From a virus, in IMG/VR virus record IMGVR_UViG_3300043313_001352, positions 1 through 64,000 of that record: a stretch of DNA of 64,000 nucleotides; one strand, written 5' to 3'. The notes below the pieces were generated by a model. That model had not been told where the DNA came from. It did not search any database and was given only the letters and a program-made list of their open reading frames with translations. A program made the position numbers and the translations under genes. This document shows, one piece after another, positions 54,908 through 62,351 of this stretch; the stretch's first letter is position 1; every line of letters starts with the position of its first letter.

Positions 54908-55435
54908 TCAGACCAGCCGCACCCCGACGAACACCCTCGCCTTCCCGTCCCACGTCGCACCCGCCGCCAGCAGGTGCTCGCGCAGCACCTCGCGCTTCAT
55001 CCGCAGACTTCCCGGCAGCTCCCGGAACCTCTCGCGCTCCGTGAACGCCAGCCAGGTCGCGAACGACACCTCCACGTCCCTCGGCGCCACGGTGTCCCCC
55101 TCCGGCCCCGTCCTCCCGGTCACCTCCACGCACGCCTCCCCCCACGCGCGCACCACCGGCTCCACCTCGGCCCGCCACTTCTCCTCGCGCGTCACCGCGC
55201 CGGGCACCGGCACCGTGTCGACGTGCACGTGCGTGATCCGCCACGCCCCCGGTCGCCCCAGCCAGGACTCGCGCTGGGTCTGGCTCATCAGCAGGAACCG
55301 CCCGAGTGCGGCCTGCCACTCCGCCCCGTACCGGGGCTCGGCCTTCCCCTCCGCGACCGCTGCGTCCCAGCACAGCCCCCAGCCCGCCAGCGCCTTGCTC
55401 AACCTCGCCGTCCCCACCATCTCAGCCGTCTCCAT
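54908..55435 (-). CDS. Stand-alone paralogue of the primase-helicase C-terminal domain
   Basis: 175 residues. The last 85 residues (WGEACVEVTG, VEVSFATWLAF, LRMKREVLREHLL, ARVFVGVRLV) align with the end of the primase-helicase at 62.3 kb (WSGACLEVTG, MVVSFNTWVMF, LENTCRTLRM, KLMVGGRLV). That part looks like a winged-helix domain. It may modulate the helicase or bind the same DNA. ATG 55435 has GGAGGAGAG upstream. Confidence 0.75.
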   Translation of the reverse strand: METAEMVGTARLSKALAGWGLCWDAAVAEGKAEPRYGAEWQAALGRFLLMSQTQRESWLGRPGAWRITHVHVDTVPVPGAVTREEKWRAEVEPVVRAWGEACVEVTGRTGPEGDTVAPRDVEVSFATWLAFTERERFRELPGSLRMKREVLREHLLAAGATWDGKARVFVGVRLV

Positions 55436-55496
55436 CGTCGCTCTCCTCCACGTTGATTGGTGATTCACCTGTTGCCAACCTACCGAGCCCGCCCCG

Positions 55497-55870
55497 CTGG
55501 GCTAGGCTCTCCCCGCCCTCGGCAAGTCGGGGCAAGGCTTGGCTTGGCATGGCAGGGCAGGGCTCCCCCTAGGCCAGGCGCGGTCAGGCAGGGTTCGGCT
55601 CGGTCAGGCAGGGCAGGTTCGGCAGGGCGCGGTGTGCTGAGGTCCGGCGTGGCGAGGTGGGGCAAGGCACGGCAGGCTCGGAGCGGCTCGGCACGGCTAG
55701 GCATGGTGAGGCAGGCACACCCAGGCGGGGTCCGGCAGGGCACGTCAGCATTTGGCAGGGCATGGCAGGTGGGGCAAGGCTCGGTGTGGCCTGGCGGCGT
55801 ACGGCATGGTTGGGTTCGGTTCGGCGTGGCAGGCACGGTTAGGCATGGCAAGGTGAGGCGTGGCGAGGCG
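55497..55870. repeat. Degenerate period-5 GGCNN array
   Basis: About 370 bases. Example: GGCTT GGCTT GGCAT GGCAG, continuing with GGCAG, GGTTC, GGCTC, GGTCA. GGC or GGT recurs every five bases with drifting dinucleotides and occasional one-base slips. No believable reading frame. The same repeat in inverse orientation is at 34361-34425. Confidence 0.75.
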
Positions 55871-55919
55871 CGAGGGAACCCGCTCGCTCGTCGTCAGGGT
55901 GGTGTGTACTCTTCTCCCC

Positions 55920-56324
55920 ATGGGAGGGAACAAGCGCGGGTCGGTATTACGGTCACTGACCTGCCACTACTGCGGTGAGCGGGCCGAGGGCGAAGACCAC
56001 ATCGTGCCGCGAGCCGACCTGCCCAAGCCGCTCTCGAAGCTGCCCTACTGGTTCCGCGCCAACGACGTCGTTCCGGCCTGCCAGCCCTGCAACGGCGACA
56101 AGGCGTGGTTCAGGTCCGACTGCGTCTGCTCGCACTGCACATGGGCTTGGTCCACCGCTCACGCGCTGTTCCTGCCCGAGGGCTACACCGAGCGCGGTTG
56201 GGTCGCCATCCAGCAGAACCCGACCATCGCGATGCCGCTCGCGGTCCCGCGCCCCGACCGGTCCGCCTACCCAGGCACCCGCGAAGGCCGGTCCGACCGC
56301 GAGTCCCAGGCCCTGTCGAACTAG
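55920..56324 (+). CDS. HNH endonuclease
   Basis: 134 residues. CHYCGERAEGEDHIVPRADLPK gives the zinc Cys pair and the His/Asp of the first strand; NDVVPACQPCNGDKAW gives the Asn and second Cys pair. A late CSHC may be structural. HNH enzymes near packaging genes assist cos cleavage; here it is alone on the plus strand, so homing or another nicking role is equally possible. It starts close behind the GGCNN array, with TGTGTACTCT as possible -10. Confidence 0.8.
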   Translation: MGGNKRGSVLRSLTCHYCGERAEGEDHIVPRADLPKPLSKLPYWFRANDVVPACQPCNGDKAWFRSDCVCSHCTWAWSTAHALFLPEGYTERGWVAIQQNPTIAMPLAVPRPDRSAYPGTREGRSDRESQALSN

Positions 56325-56462
56325 TCTCCGCCCGCCGCTCCGACTAGCTCGGCAGGGCCGCTCGCGCTCTACCTAGACCACCCCGTCCCCCTGGCGCGAG
56401 CGTTGGTCAAATGAGAGAGTGCCAACTCATTCACCTGTCACTCACCTCCTGGGAGTTCCTCC

Positions 56463-56942
56463 ATGCGCCGTCGACTCGCGCTCCTGCCCACCGTCCTCGC
56501 TGTCGCCTTCACCGGGCTGTTTGCCGCCGCACCAGCTCAAGCCGCACCACCGGTCGACTACACGCACCAGGGACTCAACGACGCGACGGCTCACATCGAG
56601 CTGAAGGGTCCGATCAAGGTCACCGGCAAGACTGCCACCGTCAAGCTCCAGGTCGACTGCACCAAGGGTCGTCAGGCCAGCGTGGGTGGTGGCGTGTACC
56701 TGGACCCAGACAACTCCTGGCCCCCGGTCTACTACTACTACTCGCCCTTGACCAGTGCGTTCACCTGCACGGGTCATCCTCAGAACGTCAGCTTCACCGC
56801 GGTGGCGGGAGCAGGCCCCGCCGAGGGCAATCAGACGCTGGCGCCGACCAAGGGCATCACGCAGTTCTACGCCTATGTCGTCTACGCCAACGAGGACGAC
56901 GTGACCGATGACTTCATCGGAGGCACCGCTCGCCTGGGCTGA
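56463..56942 (+). CDS. Exported protein, 159 aa
   Basis: Signal peptide RRRLALLPTVLAVAFTGLFA with cleavage after AQA (about 28). The mature part is beta-rich with two cysteines and YYYYSPL. Similar layout to the exported proteins at 22231 and 22650. CCTGGGAG precedes ATG 56463. Confidence 0.75.
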   Translation: MRRRLALLPTVLAVAFTGLFAAAPAQAAPPVDYTHQGLNDATAHIELKGPIKVTGKTATVKLQVDCTKGRQASVGGGVYLDPDNSWPPVYYYYSPLTSAFTCTGHPQNVSFTAVAGAGPAEGNQTLAPTKGITQFYAYVVYANEDDVTDDFIGGTARLG

Positions 56943-57407
56943 CTACCGCCCACCCCAGGCCCGGTTCACCTCGTCGAGCACCGTCCACGGCGCCCGCCCG
57001 GCCTCGTTCGAGGTGAACCGGACGATCCGCCAGCCCAGCGCCTCGATCTCGCGCTGCCGCTTGTGGTGCTTGGCCCAGGCTTCCTGCGGCCCGTGGAAGG
57101 CCAGCCCGTCGATCTCGATCCCGAGCTTGCGCCCGGCCAGCCCGAAGTCCAGGTAGTAGCGCCCCACGCGCACCTGACGACGCAGCCCGGCCAGTGCAGG
57201 CCACCGGTCCGGCGATGCCGTGTACGCCGCCCACAGCACGTCCTCGGACGGCCCCACCCACGGTCCGCCGACCTTCTTCTCCCCCGCCCCGCCAGCCGTC
57301 CCAGCCACAGTGAACCGGCCGTCCTTGCCCCGCGCCCGCCCCCGCACCGGGGTCCCCCGGACCAGGATCATCCGGGGAGTCCGCACCACCCTGCGCCGCC
57401 GCGCCAT
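56943..57407 (-). CDS. DUF559/Vsr-type PD-(D/E)XK nuclease
   Basis: 154 residues. LRRQVRVGRYYLDFGLAG holds the first acid (D), LGIEIDGLAFH holds the ExD pair, then RQREIEALGWRIVRFTS closes the core. This is the pattern of DUF559, a Vsr-like restriction-fold nuclease. The N-terminal 45 residues are very basic and may bind DNA. It is convergent with the exported-protein gene, stop beside stop. Confidence 0.8.
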   Translation of the reverse strand: MARRRRVVRTPRMILVRGTPVRGRARGKDGRFTVAGTAGGAGEKKVGGPWVGPSEDVLWAAYTASPDRWPALAGLRRQVRVGRYYLDFGLAGRKLGIEIDGLAFHGPQEAWAKHHKRQREIEALGWRIVRFTSNEAGRAPWTVLDEVNRAWGGR

Positions 57408-57475
57408 GTGTCCACGCTACGGGACCTTCGGCGTCACCTGTCGCTCACCTGCCGCAACGGTCTACCATCCTCACT

Positions 57476-57856
57476 ATGCGCGCCACTCTCTCGGGCACCC
57501 TCACTGGAGTCCTCTCAGCCCTGCTCACCGTCTCCGTGTTCGCCGCCCTGTGCCTGCTTGCCGCCCCCGCTCAAGCCGCCGACCACCGCCGCTGTGTCAC
57601 CGTGCGTGAGTACCGCGCCGTACACGTCGGACAGCCCGCCCGCCGTGCGGTCCGGATCCTGGACGGTTACGGCGCCGAGGGTGACCTGGGCCGGGTCTAC
57701 CGGATGTGCCGAGGCGGGCACGCGGTCATCGGGTTCTCCGGTGCCCCGGCGATCGTCACGATGAAGTTCCGCCTCGCCCCCGGCTCCGACCCGTGGGGCC
57801 GGGTCTACCTGCTGCCCAGCCTCAGCCCGGCCGCTCCGCTCTCCCAGCTGCTCTAG
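57476..57856 (+). CDS. Exported BLIP-like protein, 126 aa
   Basis: Signal peptide with core VLSALLTVSVFAALCLLAA, cleavage after AQA (about 35). CVTVREYRAVHVGQPARRAVRILDGYG, then YRMCRGGHAVIGFSG, follow the BLIP/SmpA-type layout of small actinobacterial and phage secreted proteins. Possible binding to a cell-wall enzyme; function unproved. Confidence 0.7.
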   Translation: MRATLSGTLTGVLSALLTVSVFAALCLLAAPAQAADHRRCVTVREYRAVHVGQPARRAVRILDGYGAEGDLGRVYRMCRGGHAVIGFSGAPAIVTMKFRLAPGSDPWGRVYLLPSLSPAAPLSQLL

Positions 57857-58164
57857 CCGTTCTGGACGACCCGCGCCGCTGCGGCGAGCGCCCGCTGCGC
57901 GCTGGTGTTCCCCGCGGCCTGCCGGGCCATCACGCCCAGCTTGCGGACCAGCCGGGTCCGCAGCCGCGCCTCGCTGCGCAGGACGTGCTGGTCGTAGACC
58001 ATCACCAGCTCGTCGGCCACGTGCGCCTTGAACTCGTTTGCCGCGTCCGACCGGGACTCCCAGGTCCCGCACGAGCAGCGTCCGTGGTAGGGCCGGACCC
58101 ACTGCAGCTCGTGCGCCCGGAGCACCCGCATGATGGCCTTGGTCACCGAGTCCGGCTCCGTCAC
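57853..58164 (-). CDS. Hypothetical protein, 103 aa
   Basis: GTG start. VTKAIMRVLRAHELQWVRPYHGRCSCGTW (zinc-like CxC) and a long basic helix LRSEARLRTRLVRKLGVMARQ. Unrecognised; DNA binding possible. Confidence 0.65.
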   Translation of the reverse strand: MTEPDSVTKAIMRVLRAHELQWVRPYHGRCSCGTWESRSDAANEFKAHVADELVMVYDQHVLRSEARLRTRLVRKLGVMARQAAGNTSAQRALAAAARVVQNG

Positions 58165-58167
58165 CGC

Positions 58168-58332
58168 TCAGTCACCTGTGCCTCGGGTCCGCCAGCCGGG
58201 CTCCCCACAGACCGTGCAGACCACCGAGTCGAACGTCGTGATGGGGTACGCCCTGGACCCCCACACCGTCCGCCACCGGTGCGCCCGGTCGAAGCTCTGC
58301 CGCAGCACGTGCTGCCGGATCCAACACCTCAC
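58168..58332 (-). CDS. Small zinc-motif protein, 54 aa
   Basis: GTGA overlap with the upstream gene. VRCWIRQHVLRQSFDRAHRW, then SVVCTVCGEPGW. One CxxC and an upstream Cys. Unrecognised. Confidence 0.55.
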   Translation of the reverse strand: MRCWIRQHVLRQSFDRAHRWRTVWGSRAYPITTFDSVVCTVCGEPGWRTRGTGD

Positions 58333-58655
58333 TCCACCACTGTCTCTTGGATCTGCTCGATGATGTGCGCCAGCGCACTGAACGCGTCGCGGTAGTTGAT
58401 CTCCCGGAACGCGGGCGGCAGGTGGTTCTGGCCGGTCTTGAAGTCCTCGGGGCGCAGCGCGTCCGCTGCCGCTACCAGCTCGCGCACCCGCTGCAGCTTC
58501 GCCGCGTCCGACGCCTCCGGCTCCTTCGGTGGTGGCGGCGCCTCGCATCCGTCGCACCGGGCCAGGTGGTTGTCGATCACGTCGACCGGCATCGAGGCCA
58601 GCGCCGGGTCGTGGTTCTGCAGCTTGGCCTCGCGCCTCTTGCTCTCCCTGCTCAT
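58329..58655 (-). CDS. Hypothetical protein, 108 aa
   Basis: ATG 58655 (GTG 58658 alternative). LARCDGCEAPPPP gives a CxxC; the rest is helical, including NYRDAFSALAHIIEQIQETV. Unrecognised. Confidence 0.6.
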   Translation of the reverse strand: MSRESKRREAKLQNHDPALASMPVDVIDNHLARCDGCEAPPPPKEPEASDAAKLQRVRELVAAADALRPEDFKTGQNHLPPAFREINYRDAFSALAHIIEQIQETVVE

Positions 58656-58659
58656 CACG

Positions 58660-58941
58660 TCACCGTCCTGGTTCGCTCAGCTCGTGCGGCCGGTCGCACA
58701 CCGTGCGCACCCGCTGCACGGTGGCCCCGTCGTTGTCGGTGTACCAGCAGCCGTTGGCCGGGTTGTACAGGCACAGGGTCCCGTCACCGTGGGAGAACGC
58801 CCGCGACCAGGCCATCGTGGTGCCGTGCTCGTCGGTGCCGTAGTGCCCCTCGATCCCGTGCACCGGACAGTCCGGGGCCGGATTGGACGTCGACAGCGCG
58901 AAGCCAGGACCGCAGGTACACCCAGCCGCCAACGGACTCAC
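58660..58941 (-). CDS. Hypothetical Cys-rich protein, 93 aa
   Basis: GCTCGPGFALSTSNPAPDCPVHG near the start is a CxC...CxxH metal motif; a beta segment with LCLYNPANGCWYTDNDG follows. Unrecognised. Confidence 0.6.
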   Translation of the reverse strand: MSPLAAGCTCGPGFALSTSNPAPDCPVHGIEGHYGTDEHGTTMAWSRAFSHGDGTLCLYNPANGCWYTDNDGATVQRVRTVCDRPHELSEPGR

Positions 58942-58951
58942 CCCTGCCCTC

Positions 58952-59167
58952 TCACGGGTTCATCAGCTCCCTGGCCAGGTCGAGCACCTTGCCCGACAGC
59001 TCTTGACGGACCCGGACCTCGGCCATGTGCGAGCCCAGGTCAGCAACCACCCCGGTCACGTCCAGCACCCCGCGCAGGTGACCGATCGCCGCCATCAGAG
59101 ACTCGGCGTCGTCCTCACGGATGTCCTTCTCCAGCACGACGGTCAGGGTGTGATACCGGTCCGTCAT
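58952..59167 (-). CDS. Hypothetical alpha/beta protein, 71 aa
   Basis: ATG 59167 overlaps the upstream stop as ATGA. YHTLTVVLEKDIREDDAESLMAAIGHLRGVLDVTGVVADLGSHM is a small ferredoxin-like fold by pattern. Unrecognised. Confidence 0.65.
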   Translation of the reverse strand: MTDRYHTLTVVLEKDIREDDAESLMAAIGHLRGVLDVTGVVADLGSHMAEVRVRQELSGKVLDLARELMNP

Positions 59168-59772
59168 CGCTCACTCCGCGGCGTCCCGATCTTGCGGGCC
59201 GGTGACGCCGGACGTCCCCAGGTCCAGCCGCAGCTGTTGCACCACGGTGAGCGCCCGTCTCGGTGCTGCACCTCGTGGTGGGTCGGGCAGTCCGGCGCCC
59301 GCTCCCGCGCCCTCGTCAGCGCCTCTGACACCTCTGACGCCTCGGGCGCCAGCTCACCCTTGCGCCGCCCCACCGCGAGCGCGTCCCCGTCGTCGGGGTT
59401 GAGGTGGTTCGCCGCGTCCCACAGCGCCGCCCCACGGGCGTCGCCCGAGCCGTGCTCGTCGAAGCGCAGCACCGCCGTGTGCCGCAGCTCACCCGCGGCC
59501 CGGTACAGGATCTCCACCTGCGCCGCCTGCTCGGCCGCGTCCACGATCGAGGCCACCGCCGGAGCCAGCGCCGCCACCTGGTTCAGGTCGGCCGCCACCT
59601 CGGTGACCTCATCGACCTGATCGACCTGCATGCTCCCGGCCACCCCGTCCCACCCGGCGCGCCCGATCAGCAGCAGCACCGCATCCGCGGTCTCCCGCGG
59701 TGTCTCCTCGCGGGTCTTCCCGTCCGCGATCCGGCGCGCGATCAGCCGGGACATCCCCTCGACGCTCGGCAC
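59164..59772 (-). CDS. Hypothetical protein, 202 aa
   Basis: GTG start sharing a base with the upstream stop (TAGTG). Helical N-terminal part (SRLIARRIADGKTREETPRETADAVLLLI), Ala-rich middle, and a C-terminal Cys/His cluster (DCPTHHEVQHRDG, CNSCGWTWG), probably a zinc ribbon. Unrecognised. Confidence 0.65.
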   Translation of the reverse strand: MPSVEGMSRLIARRIADGKTREETPRETADAVLLLIGRAGWDGVAGSMQVDQVDEVTEVAADLNQVAALAPAVASIVDAAEQAAQVEILYRAAGELRHTAVLRFDEHGSGDARGAALWDAANHLNPDDGDALAVGRRKGELAPEASEVSEALTRARERAPDCPTHHEVQHRDGRSPWCNSCGWTWGRPASPARKIGTPRSER

Positions 59773-60212
59773 TACTGCTCATCCTCCGGCTCGGCCGGTG
59801 CGAGCCCGGCCACCACCGCACGGGCGTAGGAGGCCCAGCGGGCACAGTTGCCGCACTGGTCGGCGGTGTAGCCGTCGCGCTCCATCCAGGAGAACTCGCG
59901 CAGGTGCTCCTCGTGGATCGCCTCCTTGGTCAGCGCCTCGACCACCCGGCCCCGCTCGATCTCCTCGGCGCCCTCGCGGACCGCGGCCAGCCAGCCGGGC
60001 GGGTCCGGGTAGGGCATTTCGGAGCCGTCCAGCCCGCGCAGCACCAGCATCGTCGGCACCCGCGGATCCTCGCGCAGCTCACGCAGCGTCGGCCGGACCG
60101 CCTCGTCCTCGATCGGCGGCACCGAGACCCGCGGTCCGTTCGGGTCCGGGGCCACCTCGTCCACCGGCCCAGGCTCGGGCGCCACCGGCGCCTGCTCGTC
60201 CTGGGTGCTCAC
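59772..60212 (-). CDS. Hypothetical acidic protein, 146 aa
   Basis: GTGA overlap. Pro/Glu-rich N-terminus, then a helical charged segment and a C-terminal CGNCARWASYARAVV. Unrecognised. Confidence 0.6.
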   Translation of the reverse strand: MSTQDEQAPVAPEPGPVDEVAPDPNGPRVSVPPIEDEAVRPTLRELREDPRVPTMLVLRGLDGSEMPYPDPPGWLAAVREGAEEIERGRVVEALTKEAIHEEHLREFSWMERDGYTADQCGNCARWASYARAVVAGLAPAEPEDEQ

Positions 60213-60388
60213 AGCACCATCACCAGCCCGTACACCACAGCAGCCATCCCGTTGATCATCATCGTGTTGTCGGCCTCCAGCCGTTCGGTATCCACGTCAC
60301 CCGGCTCGCGCAGGTGGTGCATCCCGAGCACGTCACCTGCTGCCATCGACCCGAAGAACACCCCGAGGATCATGGTCAGGTAGGGCAT
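60209..60388 (-). CDS. Two-span membrane protein, 59 aa
   Basis: Hydrophobic YLTMILGVFFGSMAAGDVLG and NTMMINGMAAVVYGLVMVL flank an acidic loop. Unrecognised. Confidence 0.6.
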   Translation of the reverse strand: MPYLTMILGVFFGSMAAGDVLGMHHLREPGDVDTERLEADNTMMINGMAAVVYGLVMVL

Positions 60389-60426
60389 GCGTGGACAATA
60401 GCGGTTCCCCACTGGAGAATCTGCCA

Positions 60427-60669
60427 ATGTCCGAATCCGAGCCCGAATCCGAGTGCGAGATCTGCCAGCACCCGTTCGACCCGCACGCGATGATCGCCAC
60501 CACCGGCAACCCCCTGGACGGCGGGGTGATGCTGTGCCCGGATCCGGGCTGCATGTGCTTCGCGACCTGGTCAGCACCAGGCAGCGACGGCCGGACCCAG
60601 GTGGTGCTCCCGGACGCCGAGGAGCTGGCCGCGATGCGCGCCTTCATCCAAGGGATGCACCTGAACTAG
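60427..60669 (+). CDS. Small zinc protein, 80 aa (rightward)
   Basis: CEICQHPFDPHAMI...LCPDPGCMCFATW gives a CxxC and a CxxxxCxC. Short, acidic N-terminus. ATG 60427 has CTGGAGAA upstream. A lone rightward gene among leftward ones; its 3-prime end overlaps the convergent gene by four bases. Confidence 0.65.
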   Translation: MSESEPESECEICQHPFDPHAMIATTGNPLDGGVMLCPDPGCMCFATWSAPGSDGRTQVVLPDAEELAAMRAFIQGMHLN

Positions 60670-60812
60670 CTGCCGTCCTCAGCCAGCCCGGAGACCACCG
60701 CCACCATCTCGTGCCCGAGCCCGTAGGCCACCGCGATCACGAACCCCACCAGCACCAGCACACACCCGGCGAAGAGGGCAGCCTGAAGCAGCCCCCGTGT
60801 CGTGATCTTCAT
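60666..60812 (-). CDS. Small single-span membrane protein, 48 aa
   Basis: MKITTRGLLQAALFAGCVLV, then LVGFVIAVAYGLG and an acidic tail. ATG 60812 overlaps the upstream stop. One transmembrane helix. Confidence 0.6.
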   Translation of the reverse strand: MKITTRGLLQAALFAGCVLVLVGFVIAVAYGLGHEMVAVVSGLAEDGS

Positions 60813-61030
60813 CAGGCGGCAGGATCGCCTGGTTGCCCGCGCAGCGTCTCCACCAGGCAGCGCAGCCGGGTCAGCCGGATCTGCCGCGCCCGGTTGGTCT
60901 CCAGGCGCAGCTCGGCCTGCAGTCCGGCGTCCAGCTCGACCAGCAGCATCGCGGTGTCCGGTGGTGTATGTGAGACGCGCGCGCCCGACGAGACGGACGG
61001 GACGGGTGGGATGTCCATGGTGAGGACCAT
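60812..61030 (-). CDS. Hypothetical protein, 72 aa
   Basis: Disordered N-terminus, then a charged helix (MLLVELDAGLQAELRLETNRARQIRLTRLRCLVETLR). Possibly a coiled coil. ATG 61018 is an alternative start. Unrecognised. Confidence 0.6.
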   Translation of the reverse strand: MVLTMDIPPVPSVSSGARVSHTPPDTAMLLVELDAGLQAELRLETNRARQIRLTRLRCLVETLRGQPGDPAA

Positions 61031-61072
61031 GCTGCCACCCCCGCCTGAGGCAGCGCTACTGGGCCAACACCC

Positions 61073-61765
61073 CTACGGCAGCGGGGCTCCCGGCTCCACC
61101 ACGACCTCGGCGTCCACCGCTGCCTCGGCCTCAGCCGCTGCATCAGCTTCGGCCGCGGCCTGCGCCTCGGAGAGGATCGAGACCGCCTCGGTGTGCGCGT
61201 CCTTGAGTGCGTCCAGCCGGTCCTTGATCACCGCGGTGATGTCCACTGTGGCGATCTGGGCGTCCACCCGGACGTCGACGCCGCGCACGTAGCCGGTCCG
61301 GTCCAGGATCTCCGAGGCAGCCTTGGCGCGCACCCCCATCGGGGAGTCCTCGTCGTCCATCGCCATCTCCAGCGTGCGGGTCGCCTTGGGCACCAGCCGG
61401 GTCAGGTTGGTCGCGGTCTCCTTGGCCACCGCCTCGGCCAGCTCCGGCGGGGCGTAGTAGTCCACCCCCATCTGCCGGGCGTGGTCCAGGCAGTAGCGGC
61501 TCTTGGTCGGGTCGGCCAGCAGCACCTCGCACTGGATCCGCTTGGCCCCGGAGTAGTAGCCGATCCCGTCCTCGGAGTTGCGGTTGAACATGCACGCCCA
61601 CGGGTTGAAGGTGCGCACCTCCCACGGCAGCCCGGCGTAGTAGTCCAGCTCGCTCTGCAGGAGCGGCTTGGCGGGCAGCCACGGGCGCGGCGCACCGGCG
61701 CTCGTCGTCCCCTCCTCGGGCTCAGGAAACGGCGAGGGCTCCATCCCCAGCGGTTCGCTTGTCAT
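61073..61765 (-). CDS. Candidate terminase small subunit, 230 aa
   Basis: A Cys-containing middle part (CMFNRNSEDGIGYYSGAKR, CEVLLADPTKSRYCLDHARQM), then a helical part with TRTLEMAMDDEDSPMGVRAKAASEILDRTGYVRG, resembling the VRxxAAxxILDRxGY segment of several phage small terminases. The Ala/Glu-rich C-terminus is a coiled coil. The assignment is tentative: the gene is more than 57 kb from terL in this window, but close in a circular map if little lies outside. Confidence 0.45.
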   Translation of the reverse strand: MTSEPLGMEPSPFPEPEEGTTSAGAPRPWLPAKPLLQSELDYYAGLPWEVRTFNPWACMFNRNSEDGIGYYSGAKRIQCEVLLADPTKSRYCLDHARQMGVDYYAPPELAEAVAKETATNLTRLVPKATRTLEMAMDDEDSPMGVRAKAASEILDRTGYVRGVDVRVDAQIATVDITAVIKDRLDALKDAHTEAVSILSEAQAAAEADAAAEAEAAVDAEVVVEPGAPLP

Positions 61766-61819
61766 AGTCGCAAGATACCAACCTTGGGCTCGATTGCACC
61801 CGTCTCAGTGGTTGCAGTT

Positions 61820-61846
61820 TTCCACAGGTTGTTGACAAACCTGTGG
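61820..61846. promoter_or_regulatory. Palindrome with DnaA-box-like half-sites
   Basis: TTTTCCACA is one mismatch from the DnaA box TTATCCACA. It starts the 9-bp inverted repeat CCACAGGTT/AACCTGTGG around GTTGACA. On the leftward strand TTGTCA could serve as a -35 for nearby genes. Confidence 0.45.
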
Positions 61847-61854
61847 ACTCAGGG

Positions 61855-62031
61855 TCAGCCTGCGCCGCCGCACCGGGACACCGAGTAGAACCAGGACAGC
61901 TCGTGCAGCTCGGTGACCTTGGACTGCGCCGAGGTCACCGCGGCGGTGTCGAACGTCTCGTCACGCTCGCGCGCCGCGAGCACGGCCTCCCAGATCTCGG
62001 CCCGACTCGCGGCGCCGTAACCGTAGGTCAC
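61855..62031 (-). CDS. Hypothetical protein, 58 aa
   Basis: GTGA overlap. Helical: SRAEIWEAVLAARERDETFDTAAVTSAQSKVTELHEL. Unrecognised. Confidence 0.6.
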   Translation of the reverse strand: MTYGYGAASRAEIWEAVLAARERDETFDTAAVTSAQSKVTELHELSWFYSVSRCGGAG

Positions 62032-62351
62032 GTCTCCCCGTTGCCCTCGTGCTGGCGTGGACCGTCCTCCTCGACGCGCCGGAACGTCACCGGCGTGCCG
62101 AGCAGCTTGTAGATCTCCTGGGCCTTCTCGGCGTCGATCGCCACCCACAGCCACTTGTCCCCCCACGGCGACATCATCTCGATGTGGAAGTCCTCGCCGA
62201 CGATCCCGGCCAGCACGTCGACGGCCTCACCGTCACCGGTGGCCTCCTCCAGCTGCTCCAGCACCTCGGCGTCCAGCTCGGGTTCCTTGCCGTAGTCCTC
62301 GGCGCCCTCCTGGGTGGTCACCATCACCACCGGCTCGTTCATCTCGCTCAT
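62028..62351 (-). CDS. Hypothetical acidic protein, 107 aa
   Basis: ATGA overlap with the primase-helicase end. Acidic N-terminal half; then FHIEMMSPWGDKWLWVAIDAEKAQEIYKLLGTPVTFRRVEE, alpha/beta. Probably translated with the helicase. Unrecognised. Confidence 0.65.
   Translation of the reverse strand: MSEMNEPVVMVTTQEGAEDYGKEPELDAEVLEQLEEATGDGEAVDVLAGIVGEDFHIEMMSPWGDKWLWVAIDAEKAQEIYKLLGTPVTFRRVEEDGPRQHEGNGET

Noticed and set aside
55457-55978. 173-codon plus-strand frame across the GGCNN array
   Set aside because: A period-5 repeat read in triplets gives a 15-base periodic Arg/Gly product; no start signal.
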